From positions 131,501 to 195,500 of the forward strand of contig CM034392.1 of assembly GCA_019925095.2 (NCBI GenBank): a stretch of 64,000 nt of DNA, read 5' to 3'. The translations under genes and the position numbers were made by a program. Positions within the stretch are counted from its first letter, which is position 1. Each line of letters starts with the position of its first letter. Under the pieces are notes generated by a model. That model saw only the letters and a program-made list of their open reading frames with translations, did not search any database and was not told where the DNA came from. The DNA is from Dendrolimus kikuchii. Its lineage: Eukaryota > Arthropoda > Insecta > Lepidoptera > Lasiocampidae. This document shows, one piece after another, positions 31,901 to 41,336 of this stretch.

Positions 31901-33020
31901 AAACATCAAGCTGGTAGACACTATTTACATGGGTAGCCGTAGCTATGACCGTTCTACCACTAAGAATTATACAGCCTTTCTTATTAAATTTAACATTAAA
32001 ACCTTTCTTAGTTAATGCACTCACGGACAACAGACTTCCTACTAAACTAGGTACATAAAATACACGACTTATCGTCTTTTCACCAGTTTTTAAATTAACT
32101 TTTACTTTACCAACACCGATTGCCGAAAGTTTATCACCGTTTGCCACATTCACTGGCACTGGTTCAATAGGCAGGAAACTTATGTACAAATCTTTGTTAT
32201 TCGTCATGTGTGACGTTGCGCCCGAGTCCACGTACCAGGTATTACTATTCAAAGCTACTGACATTGCCGTCAACATGCCTTTGCTTGTAGGCTTTCCTTG
32301 GAACGCTTTCTTATTTTTATGTTGTTGTTTAGAGACATTTTGTGGGCAATTTTTCTGCACGTGTCCACTCTTATGACATTTATAACAAACAACCATTTTC
32401 TTAGCAACCATAGCCGTCACCGTTTCACTACTGCCTGCGCGACGTTGTTCTTCTTGTAGCAACCTCGACTTCACCAGCTCGCTTGACAACTTCATGTTGT
32501 TATTTTCTAATGTCATTATTAAGGGGTTATAATCGGATGGCAACCCGCTTAATATGATGACTGCTACAAAATCATCCTCCAAAGGTGATCCGATTTCGTC
32601 CAGCTGTTGCACAACTTCGGTGATTTTGGACAAATATACGTCCATGCAATCGTGCTCATTCCTCTTTATACTAAAGAGACTTCTCAATAAGATCAGCCTT
32701 CTGCACAATCCTTTGCCTTGGAAAGCTTTTTCTAAGTTATTCCAAGCTTCATGTGCGGTCTTTGCATTGCGTACATGGCTGTATACCGAGCTATGTACCG
32801 ACAAGCAAATCTTAGCAAGAGCTTTTAGGTCATTCTTCTCGTCCTTCACTTCCTTCGACTGCACACACTCCCATAAATCCTCATGGATGAGTACCATGCG
32901 CATCGCAAACTTCCAGTTGTGGTAGTCATTGACACCACTCAGTTTTTCCACAGGAATTGACGAGACTCCACTGCCGCTAGCCATTGTTTCGTGCGTAGTA
33001 ATTTCGACGCGAAACTTCAA
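28974..33020 (-). CDS. gag-pol: copia Gag-Pol polyprotein, 1348 aa
   Basis: Single intact frame encoding, in order: a Ty1/copia capsid-type Gag (about 20-205, with KLSGVNDYHNWKFAM), a CCHC nucleic-acid knuckle (212-225, CYKCHKSGHVQKNC), an aspartic protease (WYVDSGATSHM, DSG 265-267), an integrase zinc-binding HHCC region (H438, H443, C470, C473), an integrase core with D501, D564 and E600 (D-62-D-35-E spacing), the GYCEESKGYRL region, a reverse transcriptase (about 883-1110; D947 in MDVKTAFLNG, YVDD 1034-1037) and RNase H (D1196, SSTEAEY, NDNQSA). Length and order are typical of copia elements. Translation may start at M1 or at M13 (MASGSGV); M13 gives a Gag start more like relatives. Gag and Pol share one frame without a frameshift, as in Drosophila copia. 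No stop, frameshift or missing catalytic residue is visible, and the near-identical LTRs suggest recent insertion. Confidence 0.95.
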   Translation of the reverse strand: MKFRVEITTHETMASGSGVSSIPVEKLSGVNDYHNWKFAMRMVLIHEDLWECVQSKEVKDEKNDLKALAKICLSVHSSVYSHVRNAKTAHEAWNNLEKAFQGKGLCRRLILLRSLFSIKRNEHDCMDVYLSKITEVVQQLDEIGSPLEDDFVAVIILSGLPSDYNPLIMTLENNNMKLSSELVKSRLLQEEQRRAGSSETVTAMVAKKMVVCYKCHKSGHVQKNCPQNVSKQQHKNKKAFQGKPTSKGMLTAMSVALNSNTWYVDSGATSHMTNNKDLYISFLPIEPVPVNVANGDKLSAIGVGKVKVNLKTGEKTISRVFYVPSLVGSLLSVSALTKKGFNVKFNKKGCIILSGRTVIATATHVNSVYQLDVCNNFTCNAATERVVPKVSVLDTLLTSQVTEVAQSDACSSDASQASLVADSVANAPSEKTSRETWHRRLAHLNARSMYIMKNGMVTGINYDEGSYQPCESCVLGKQCRLPFPKRSKRRSKEILGLVHTDLCGPMPQASFGGSRYFLTFIDDFSRKIFCYFLKGKDEVFTYFKTFKSLVENQTGKTIKVLRSDNGTEYVNKQFQNFLKEHGIKHETTIPYSPEQNGVSERANRTIVEKARCMLQDAGLDSRFWAEAVQTAVYIKNRSPTKAVMGSTPEEKWTNEKVDVSFFRVFDCVAYALVHNTKKFDPKSKRYIFVGYCEESKGYRLMDPENLPTCIKARNVNFFENKFISKNNVTDVSNTSCNELLTQNIMNIISNSEVNNINENENGSDQVVVRSDERGDESFEPDATMSSIVSCDDSSDETYVPESSSLDVTDYSNFVSLNNTTELANMAMALCCDNDEPLTVEQALNGKDAGHWREAMLEEYDSFAKNNCWTLTDLKDGQKPVRSKWVFKIKRGLNGNILKYKARLVAKGFTQKYGIDYQETFASVVRHSTIRMLFAIAAIKDLDIDQMDVKTAFLNGDLKENVIMEQPEGFVLKRENKDKVYKLNKSIYGLKQAAKCWYDKINTVLTAKMGFKRSSVEPCVYFRNLQGRLSILALYVDDILLFTSSDADKHDIKKRLNEEFEIKDLGQVHEFLGMRVCRQKNKITLDQASFITRILNRFKIADCKSVSTPMEVGLKLTKAEAILENCEYRNLIGCLMYVAVCTRPDIAHAVGFLSQFNDCYSDVHWKAAKHVLRYLKGTTNYCLVYDKGNFEVCGYVDADWASCEVDRKSYTGYVYKIGNSVISWESRKQKTVALSSTEAEYMALSDACKEGLFIRTFLQECLNLDCVINLFNDNQSAQKLSKNSMLHSRTKHIDVRHHFIRDIVNKKLINIKFMSTDKMLADILTKPLPRVKFTMFLGQFNLRGFYLRE

Positions 33021-33073
33021 ATATTATATTTAGGCTTTCTTTATGCGTATTTATTGTCTGCGCGTGATCCGTT

Positions 33074-33087
33074 CTGGGCCCATAACC
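33074..33087 (-). other. copia primer-binding site (initiator tRNA-Met half)
   Basis: Minus-strand GGTTATGGGCCCAG directly follows the 5' LTR. It is complementary to the CUGGGCCCAUAACC anticodon-arm region of insect initiator tRNA-Met, the internal priming mode known for copia. Confidence 0.85.
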
Positions 33088-33291
33088 TGTTGGTTATGGA
33101 CCGAGAAATAATACGGCACATATTATGAATACTAGCAGAGTTTTTATTCTAGACAATCATACACGCATAGCGGATACTTAGATACCTAAAAAACAACCGA
33201 CACTAAGACGTTACTATATTATAATGTAGTTTAAATATAGAAGACCCTATGAAAAAAGGTTCTTGTTGAAATGACAAGGTTTATTTCAACA
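33088..33291 (-). repeat. copia 5' LTR
   Basis: 204 bp, same ends as the 3' LTR. It contains the promoter and start of the RNA by analogy with the family; no TATA position is assigned. Confidence 0.93.
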
Positions 33292-33352
33292 ATTAGATTT
33301 TCTATTTGGATAATTTTGACCTATTAAAAATTCCATTTACTCCATTCCATAT

Positions 33353-33665
33353 ATCCGTACAGGAACGGAGAAAGAATACAATTTCCTGCGGCCTGGCGGT
33401 CTGTTGTAAGTGGCGACTAAACAACCCACAGCCAGGTGGTAGGGCATTTGCCCGACTGGATGGCGACTACCCCTGGTCTAGAGTATGCCGCCATAACAAC
33501 CTTGTGTTGTGTTCCGGCATTAGTGACCAGGTTCCAGTCTCTTTTATGAGAGCAGCGCATTTGTAGCATCTTTGGTGTTGCAAATGTCCATAGGTGATGG
33601 TAACCGCTTTCTATCAAGTGGGCCGTCTGCCTGTCTGCTGAACTCCTACAGTAAAAATATTAAAA
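33353..33665 (+). mobile_element. Retroposon-C copy
   Basis: From ATCCGTACAGGAACGG to CTCCTACAGTAAAAAT, with a small deletion near 33548 (GAGAGCAGCGC instead of GAGAGCAGCAGCGC). Confidence 0.8.
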
Positions 33666-33985
33666 AAAAATCAGTTTTTATGGCAATTTTTCGAAATTTC
33701 CTTTAAATGCACTGCGTGCCCCCACGTGCCTCCACTAAAAAAGCTCTGCATATTAGTAATTTGTTCCCATGACTGTAGACGCTGTAATGTCCGAAAGGTC
33801 GGTGGTTTCTTAATTAAAACTAACTTTAAAGCGATGGCATTAATTACAACGAATTTTTAAGCAAGCTTAGGTAACATTGTAGATGGGGAGAGGCGCGAAG
33901 AACAGCCGAAACAAATCTACCTTCCAAAATAGCATCAAGTACAATTTTGGACATAATGCTACATAAAGAAGAAAATTGGCACAAT
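33666..33985. other. Unclassified stretch
   Basis: No feature recognised. Confidence 0.3.
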
Positions 33986-33996
33986 GTCAATAATAT

Positions 33997-34381
33997 ACAT
34001 ACATAACTTCACGCCAGTTCCCTTGCGGGGTAGGCACGAACAACAGAGGGCCATTTAGGCTTATTCTTACACACCTCACTTGCTTCTTTGACATTCGTAA
34101 CTCTTGTCATGCACGCTCGTCTGTTCTTAAGGCTCCTGACATCACCTTCTGCTAGTACACGATCAATTTTATCATGGAAGGTGTGTCGAACCACCGGAGC
34201 ATTCCTTTCCTTACCTTCACTCGACACTCTCTTTCAGAGCAACTCTCTTTCTTACTTCGGTATTACGAACGCGGTCCGCGAGCGTCACGTCCGCAGATTT
34301 TGCGCAGTGCTCGCATCTCGACCGCGTTTGCTCTACTTTCATGCTCTCTCTTCCATACCCAACTCTCGCTTCCATACGTAG
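33997..34381 (-). mobile_element. RTE-A fragment with 11-bp target duplication
   Basis: GTCAATAATAT at 33986-33996 and 34382-34392. Encodes the family's C-terminal region with a deletion that removes SRG...HVERM (joining CACACC to TTCGACACA-type sequence near 34187) and ends 5' at the ACTCTCGCTTCCATACGTA position. Confidence 0.88.
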
Positions 34382-34392
34382 GTCAATAATAT

Positions 34393-34737
34393 GATAACCG
34401 AAATTATGTCCAAAAAGGCTAGTGATGAAATCGAAAGGAAAGAGAGAGGGATATTTATCCCTCTCTTTCCCGCTGCAGTGAAGTAATGCCTAACGGGGTA
34501 TACCACTGCAGTGCGAGGTATAAAAAAAAAGAAGGTAACATTGGAATTTAATTTCATATATACACATATCTGGTAGAATATATAGGTACTGTGTGTGTTT
34601 TCATTGGACATTTCCGGCTAGTTCCAGGAGGCTGGCCACCGCATTTCCTATGAGCTTTTCAATGTGCCGTGGACCTTGCTTTTGGGAGGAAAGAGTAGTA
34701 ACTGCCTTTGTTCCAGATTAATATATACCATTCTAAT
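34393..34737. repeat. Unclassified segment with two hairpins
   Basis: GGAAAGAGAGAGGGATA faces TATCCCTCTCTTTCC (34437-34470), and GCTGCAGTG faces CACTGCAGT (34473-34516). Unclassified otherwise; the RTE-A inserted at its left border. Confidence 0.4.
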
Positions 34738-34955
34738 GAGTCGTGGAATGCCACGATACACCTTCCATGATCAAATTGATCGTGTACTAGCAGAAGATTA
34801 TGTCAGGAGCCTTAAGAATAGACGAGCGTGCATGACAAGAGCTATGAATGTCAAAGAAGCGAGTAAGGTGTGTAAGAATAAGCCTAAATGGCGCTGTGTT
34901 GTTCGTGCCTACCCCGCAACGGAACTGGAGTGAAGTTATGTATGTATGTATGTAC
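34738..34955 (+). mobile_element. RTE-A fragment
   Basis: Coding end with substitutions (AEDYVRSLKNR, KVCKNKPKWRC) and a (GTAT)n tail. Confidence 0.8.
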
Positions 34956-35067
34956 TATAGTGAGCAATATTTCAATTAGTTTTTCAGTACTAAAGTGAAG
35001 ATTTTGACCTTAACACTTACAGTTCAGCGCCTTAAATGTTTCGAAACTAATTCGAATCTATCAAGTA

Positions 35068-35745
35068 AAACCGACTTCAAAAACTAAAAAGTATAAAATA
35101 ACTTATTTCTAAAGCTATTATTATTAATATATATTATCTAAAACATCTTGAAGTCCGTGCAAAGTAAAACATAAAAGTTACTATATTTTGAAAATTACTA
35201 AGCACCGACTTTAATAATAGCTTTAGAAATAAGTTATTTTATACTTTTTAGTTTTTGAAGTCGGTTTTTTTAAACGAAGTTTTTTTATTTTTTTGTTACT
35301 TTTTAGTGTCTAGCTATGTGTGGGTAAACCTACGAAAGGTGCCGCGCTCCTTAAAAAATGTAGGTCCCAAGAAACGGGAACAAAAAAATGTTCGTAAAAT
35401 GAAAACTGCTGGGCCAAACTATATTAAATTTTTAAGGGACCAAATGGCAACTATTCCGCATCAAACTAAACTAGAATCATGTAAATCGGATCATAAATCT
35501 CAGCGTAATCGGTGTACATATGGAACGGAATGGAAAATTTTCATAAAAAAATGTTTATAAAATGAAAACTACGGGGCCAAACTATGTTAAATTTTTAAGG
35601 GACCAAATGGCAGCTTATCCGCGTCGAACAAAAAAAAAATCACGGATCATAAATCTCTGAGTAATCGGTGAACATACATTAAAAAACAAAAAAAAAAAAG
35701 ATTCCGACGAATTGAGAACCACCTCCTTTTCTTGAAGTGGGTTAA
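35068..35745 (+). mobile_element. CCGACTTC family copy 3
   Basis: Foldback 35068-35275 (shortened second arm), link 35305-35395, then two 162-bp-type units (35520 and 35575 region) and an exit TTCTTGAAGTGGGTTAAAAA that inverts the entry AACCGACTTCAA. So the complete element seems bounded by inverted copies of the ACCGACTTCAAAAA box. The 101-codon frame 35255-35560 matches the 9699-9959 frame. Confidence 0.65.
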
Positions 35746-35925
35746 AAATAGTGACACAGTATCAATTTAACCGGGTTACATGTTATTCAGACCGGAGCGA
35801 ATATTGGAAAGGTGTTAGCTGAAATTCGTTTCAGTAGATCTCCGGAACTAGTAATTCGTTACGACGGGAGACGATGTTTTCACGACAATGGGATATTGTT
35901 CTGTGCAACATCGAACCACAGTATT
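35746..35925. other. Unclassified stretch
   Basis: No feature recognised. Confidence 0.3.
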
Positions 35926-35929
35926 TTAC

Positions 35930-36103
35930 ATACACATACATACATACATACATAACTTCACGCCAGTTCCCTTGCGGGGTAGGCACGAGCAACAGAGCGC
36001 CATTTAGGCTTATTCTTACACACCTCACTTGCTTCTTTGACATTCATAACTCTTGTCATGCACGCTCGTCTGTTCCTAAGGCTCCTGACATCACCTTCTG
36101 TCA
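35930..36103 (-). mobile_element. RTE-A fragment
   Basis: Short 3' piece (GTAT tail, EASEVCKN... coding end to the LRSL region). Confidence 0.8.
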
Positions 36104-36134
36104 CAATTAATTTATTTTAGTACACACAAATATT

Positions 36135-36397
36135 TTTATTGCTGGAGTTCAGTAGACAGGTAGACGGCAAGATGGAAAGCGGTTACCATCGCCTATGAAC
36201 ATTTGCAACAGCAAATTTGCTACAAATGCGCTGCTGCTCTCTTAAGGGAGACTGGAACCTGGTCACTAATGCCGGAACACAACTCAAGGTTATTATGACG
36301 ACGTACTTTAGACCAGGGGTGTTAGCCATCCAGTCGGGCAAATGCCCTACCACCTGGCTTTGTGTTATTTTGTCGCCTCTTACGACAAGTCTCCCGG
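36135..36397 (-). mobile_element. Retroposon-C copy, 5'-truncated
   Basis: Minus-strand sense from CTTGTCGTAAGAGGCGAC to CTCCAGCAATAAAAA, with a deletion near 36167 in the AGACGGCCCACTTGATGG segment. Confidence 0.75.
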
Positions 36398-36654
36398 TAT
36401 ACTAATAAAATATAATAGAATTACGAGTAGAAAGACAGATAAACGTGAATTTTATCCACGAATTGTGTCTGCAGTTTAGACGCAGTAGAAGTGAAACAAA
36501 GTCTGACAAGGGGTGGGAGGGATTCTAAATTTCGTGACGTCACATTTCATATATTACATCGCTATAATATATTTAGCTTTAAAACACGAAATTTGAAGTA
36601 ATAACCAAAGACTTCAAAACATTTCCAACTCTATCCGTATGAGCAGTGTTTAAA
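36398..36654. other. Unclassified stretch
   Basis: No feature recognised. Confidence 0.25.
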
Positions 36655-37427
36655 TCTATACTAATATTATAAAGTTGAAGAGTTTGTTTGTTCAAACGCG
36701 CTAATCGCAGGAACCGCTGATCCGATTTGAAAAATTCTTCCAGTGTTGAATAGTACATTTATCGAGGAAGGCTATAGGCTATATTATATTTAAAAAAAAT
36801 TTAGGGATCCTTACTAAAAGTCCAATAATGTAACCCAGGGTGTAAAAAAATGTCCCTAAAAAATACTTACACGGCGTGCGCTGCGAAAACTATTGATTAT
36901 AGAACAAAACAATGTACTACCACTTTGCAGAACATATAATTGTCTACAAAAAATACTGCTTAACCATATGTCTAACTATTGTAGTTATCTCACAATAAGT
37001 GTTTTCTTTTATTTTTTAAATAATTAAAATGCCGTCGCTTCAAAAACTCTTTATTTTGTACCTTGGTATTAATCCTTATCGAAATAAATTACTCCATATT
37101 CAAGACGAATTCAATACCTTTCTAGAACTTTTTGAATTATGCAATTCGGACGTTTCATTCAAAAGATATCGCGATATTTAAAATGTAAGTATTAGTGTTG
37201 TAGCCAAATATACTAATATATTATTTGATTGAACGCGCTAATCTCAGGAACTACTGGTCAGATTTGAAAAATTCTTTCAGTGTTGGATAGCCCATTTATC
37301 GAGGAAGGCTATAGGCTATATATCATCACGCTGAGACCAATAGGAGCGGAGCACCAATGAAGAATGTTTCAAAATCGGAGGGTTTTGAAAGCAAATTCCA
37401 CGCGGACGACGTCACGGGCACAGTTAG
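36655..37427 (+). mobile_element. Helitron-A, long form
   Basis: TC start after A (A/TCTATACTAATATTATAAAG), end GCACAGTTAG/T (CTAG mutated to TTAG) preceded by the CGCGGACGACGTCACG hairpin. The TC-side module (36655-36780) recurs at 37208-37345, flanking an interior of about 430 bp. No Rep/helicase gene, so non-autonomous. Confidence 0.8.
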
Positions 37428-37454
37428 TTATTAAATATAATGTATTCTATCTCA

Positions 37455-37790
37455 TTCTCTCGCGAGCTTATTATTAACATCTCTACGGACTCGAGTTCCG
37501 TACCCTTTTTTACAACTTAATTTCTATGAAAGATTTTAGAGTCCATACACGCTTATTGTTTATTTTTGTTACTGTGTGTGACATTAATTTGGTGATTTTT
37601 ATGTTGTGGTGTACCTTAAGAATAACTTATTATATTAATTTATACTAATTTTAATACTAAACTTATACAAATGTAGAGTGTATCTGTTACATGCTGGTGT
37701 TGTGAGGAAGTGCATGTGCAGTGTTGGCCTTATATCTATACTTATATATATATATTGTCCTATCTAGTACCATGTGTGTTGCCATTTATG
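37455..37790 (-). repeat. Repeat E, reversed copy
   Basis: ACATCTCTACGGACTCGAGT to CCTATCTAGTACCATGTGTG, reverse of 20850-21130. Confidence 0.65.
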
Positions 37791-37882
37791 TGTTTAAATC
37801 TTTTTAGTGTCGCTTTTTCGTTTCATCAATTTTCAAATCACAACGGTTCTAAAGAAGTTTCACTTCAGAACAATTGTGGGTA

Positions 37883-38033
37883 CATACATACATACATAAC
37901 TTCACGCCAGTTCCCTTGCGGGATAGGCACGAACAACAGAGCGCCATTCAGGCTTATTCTTACACACCTCACTTGCTTCTTTGACATTCATAACTCTTGT
38001 CATGCACGCTCGTCTGTTCTTAAGGCTCCTGAA
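37883..38033 (-). mobile_element. RTE-A fragment with 11-bp target duplication
   Basis: AATTGTGGGTA at 37872-37882 and 38034-38044 flanks a 151-bp 3' piece. Confidence 0.88.
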
Positions 38034-38044
38034 AATTGTGGGTA

Positions 38045-38373
38045 GTACCTACATATGTGTGTATGGACGGTCTAGATGAAAGGGAGGGTACACGTAATTG
38101 CGAGCGTGGCGAGTAAAAGTGCACCTTCTATCAGTTGAGTAATTCCAGAGCCTTCATTTGTTGTAACCCAGGACACGTTAAGCGCTGAGCTATGTTTAAT
38201 TTAGCTTTTATTGTCTATTCTATTTTGCCAAAGGATTTCTAAGGTCGTGGAGCTTTCTTTTACAATACTTTGATCTCTGGAATGCATGCCTTCTAATATC
38301 TCTAGCGGAATTTAATTTGAATCAAACTTTTGTATTGAATCAAGTGAAATAATAGTCATTTTATGTATTAAAT
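38045..38373. other. Unclassified stretch
   Basis: No feature recognised. Confidence 0.3.
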
Positions 38374-38632
38374 ATCCGTGCAGGAACGGAGAAAGAATAC
38401 AATTTCCTGCCTGTCGTAAGAGGCGACTTAATAACCCACACCCTGGTCTAAAGTATGTCGCCATAACAACCTTGAGTTGTGTTCTGGCATTAGTGACCAG
38501 GTTCCAGTGTCCCTTAAGAGAGCAGCAGCGCATTTGTAGCACCTTTGGTGTTGCAAATGTCTATAGGCGATGGTAACCGCTTTCCATCAAGTGGGCCGTC
38601 TGCCTGTCTGCTGAACTCCTACAATAAAAAAA
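38374..38632 (+). mobile_element. Retroposon-C with internal deletions
   Basis: ATCCGTGCAGGAACGG start and CTCCTACAATAAAAAAAA end. Missing the GCGGCCTGGCGG part and the AGCCAGGTGG...GGCTACC part. Confidence 0.75.
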
Positions 38633-38796
38633 AATAAAAAACCAGATATAATAGAAAATTCAAAATATTACAAAAATAAACTCATGCTAGAGGATAAAAA
38701 CACTATACAAAATTTTGTTAAAACTGCTGTAGCTATATATATTAGTGGTCGCCCAGTGGTCGAAATTCGACCACAATAATTAATTATGGTCGAATG

Positions 38797-38943
38797 TCAG
38801 GAGCCTTAAGAACAGGCGAGCTTGCATGACAAGAGTTATGAATGTCAAAGAGGCAAGTGAGGTGTGTAAGAATAAGCCTAAATGGCACTCTGTTGTTCAT
38901 GCCTACCCCACAAGGGAACTGTCGTGAAGTTATGTATGTATGT
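38797..38943 (+). mobile_element. RTE-A fragment
   Basis: TGTCAGGAGCCTTAAGAACA to the GTAT tail. ATAATTAAT lies on both sides (about 38776 and 38943), a probable target duplication. Confidence 0.8.
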
Positions 38944-39095
38944 ATAATTAATTTAAATGTTGTCATAGACTATACTTCTATAATCACAGATTTCGCCAAG
39001 GCTACACTGTTAATTTGACTTGAACAATAAACAAAAGAGTATATAGGCGTGTGTGTGTCAAATACATGATAGTGTGTGTAATGATTTTTTATTGA

Positions 39096-39729
39096 TTAAG
39101 GGCCGATTGCATAACGCCTTTGAATAAAATTAATTAGTCATATTAAACTGCCTAAATACCTTTTACACAAAACGTATTGACAGTTTGCGCAAAATCTGCG
39201 GAGTGACGCTCGCGGACCGCGTTCGTAATACCGAAGTAAGAAAGAGAGTTGGTCTGAAAGAGAGTGTCGGGGTGAAGGTAAGGAAAGGAATGCTCCGGTG
39301 GTTCGGGCATGTGGAAAGAATGCATGATGAAAGAATGACTAAACAGATATACAATGCAAAAGTGGATGGATGCAGAAGTCGTGGAAGGCCACGACACACC
39401 TTCCATGATCAAATTGATCGTGTACTAGCGGAGGGTGATGTCAGGAGCCTTAAGAACAGACGAGTGTGCATGACAAGAGTTATGAATGTCAAAGAAGCAA
39501 GTGAGGTGTGTAAGAATGGGCCTAAATGGCGCTCTGTTGTTCGTGCCTACCCCGCAAGGGAACTGGTGTGAAGTTATGTATGTATGTATGTATGTATGTA
39601 TTGACAGTTCTTTGAACATATTTAGCGGCAAATTATGCGTTGTGCAAGACGCTAATTGTATTTAAGGGTTTTAAATACGTTTTGTGTTTCTTAAATAAAT
39701 TTAAGCCACTTTATGCAAGCGAGCCTTAA
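39096..39729. mobile_element. TTAA-bounded MITE containing an RTE-A
   Basis: TTAA at 39096-39099 and 39726-39729 with imperfect inverted ends (GGGCCGATTGCATAA versus GGCTCGCTTGCATAA). TTAA target duplication is the piggyBac signature. Without the RTE-A insertion it is about 210 bp. No transposase. Confidence 0.6.
39186..39597 (+). mobile_element. RTE-A fragment with 12-bp target duplication
   Basis: GTATTGACAGTT at 39174-39185 and 39598-39609. Intact 128-codon C-terminal frame (RKICGVTLADRVRNTE ... PARELV). Confidence 0.92.
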
Positions 39730-39790
39730 TGTATTTTTTATGCATAATTTTAAAAAAAGATTAGCATTCTGCACTCCTTCTCTATATAAA

Positions 39791-40557
39791 CTAGTAGCTG
39801 TGCCCGCGACGTCGTCCGCGTGGAATTTGCTCTCAAAACCCTCTGATTTTGAAACATTCTTTATTGGTGCTCCGCTCCTATTGGTCTTAGCGTGATGATA
39901 TACAGCCTATAGCCTTCCTCGATAAATGGGCTATCTAACACTGAAAGAAATTTTCAAATCAGACCAGTAGTTCCTGAGATTAGCGCGTTCAATCAAACAA
40001 TATATTATTATATTTGGCTACAACACTAATATTTACGTTTTAAATATCGCGATATCTTTTGAATGAAACGTCCGAATTAAATAATTCAAAAAGTTCTAGA
40101 AAGTTATTGAATTCGTCTTGAATATGGAGTAATTTATTTTGATAAGGATTAATACCTAGGTACAAAATAGAGCTTTTGATGGGACGGCATTTTAATTATT
40201 TAAAAAAATAAAAGAAAACACTTATTGTGAGATAACTACAATAGACAGATAGACATATGGTTACGCGATATTTTTTGTAGACAATTATATGTTCTGCAAA
40301 GTGGTAGTACATTGTTTTGTTCTATAATCAATAGATTTCGCAACGCACGCTGTGTAAGGATTTTTTTACACCTTGAGTTACATTATTGGCCTTGTAGTAG
40401 GGATCCCTAATTTAAAAAAATATATAATATAACCTATAGCCTTCCTCGATAAATGTACTATTCAACACTGAAAGAATTTTTCAAATCGAACCAGCGGTTT
40501 CTGAGATTAGCGCGTTTAAACAAACAAACTCTTCAGCTTTATAATATTAAGTATAGA
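39791..40557 (-). mobile_element. Helitron-A, long form
   Basis: Reversed CTAG at 39791 (followed by an extra TAG), hairpin CGACGTCGTCCGCG, duplicated TC module, reversed TC at 40556-40557 followed by T. Inserted in repeat F with no target duplication. Confidence 0.8.
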
Positions 40558-40589
40558 TAATTGTGCGAAACATACTCCTCCGTCCGCGC

Positions 40590-40591
<2 letters not shown>

Positions 40592-40626
<35 letters not shown>
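40592..40626. repeat. (AT)n microsatellite
   Basis: About 16 AT units. Confidence 0.9.
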
Positions 40627-40629
<3 letters not shown>

Positions 40630-40754
40630 ACTTTATAAATCCGCCAAAGGTGTGTCAGTCCACACAGAGTAAGGAGTTTCAGAGGAGGTGACGGACGTCC
40701 ACTGTATCACATGCTAAAAATCATTTAATCAAAAATAGTCTTTATCTTACGCTA

Positions 40755-41330
40755 GAGAACGGCGGTCTCAAACTAAATGTGGCGAAGACTGAGTACTTGG
40801 CCTGCAACACTACAGATCCCACATCCGTGTGCATAGGCGAAGACACGGTCAAGCGCACGGATCAGTTTAAGTACTTGGGATCTGTACTTAGTGCATCCGG
40901 GGATATCGACCACGACGTCAAGGCCCGTATCACTGCAGCTTGGGCCAAGTGGCGTGAGGTCAGGACAGGTCTATAAATCCATCATTAGACCTGCCCTTTT
41001 CTATGGCAGTGAAGCGTGGCCTGTACTTGAGCGACACAAGCAAGAACTGCGTGCCACGGAGATGAATATGCTGCGTTGGATGTGTGGATGCGGAAAGACC
41101 GGGTCAGGATCTCCCGCATCCGCTGCAGTCTTCATGTCCGTGACATAGCAGACAAACTGCAAGAAATTTTGGCTTGACGTTGTGAAGGATGACATGCGTG
41201 CCAATCAATGGTCTCAAAACGGGGGATGCCGAAGACCGCGCGAAGTGGAGTAGAAAAAGTAGGAAAGCGGACCTTAGGCATTGGAGTGAACGCTCCGAAC
41301 ACAACCGGGATTTAACGCTCGGATGATGAG
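40755..41330 (+). pseudogene. RTE-B reverse transcriptase C-terminal region, frameshifted
   Basis: LKLNVAKTEYLACN, VKRTDQFKYLGSVLSASGDI, DHDVKARITAAWAKWREV, then after a frameshift KSIIRPALFYGSEAWPVLER, HKQELRATEMNMLRWMCG, and later ADDRAKWSRKSRKADLRHWS-type coding and a GATGATGAGGATGAG tail. This is the same family as 16672-17098. At least two frameshifts and an internal deletion after HVRDIADKLQ inactivate it. Confidence 0.75.
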
Positions 41331-41336
41331 GATGAG

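Larger units (their letters stand above)
28595..33291 (-). mobile_element. Complete Ty1/copia retrotransposon
   Basis: 4697 bp, flanked by ATTAG at 28590-28594 and 33292-33296. LTRs are 28595-28798 and 33088-33291. Between them lie one gag-pol frame, a primer-binding site next to the 5' LTR (33074-33087) and a polypurine tract next to the 3' LTR (28799-28808). All parts needed for mobility are visible and nothing is broken. Confidence 0.95.
38987..40630 (+). repeat. Repeat F interrupted by a MITE and a Helitron
   Basis: Segments 38987-39099, 39730-39790 and 40558-40590 match 61875-61965, 62178-62260 and 62261-62310 of the second repeat F copy in order. The two intervening blocks are insertions absent from that copy. 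Confidence 0.6.
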
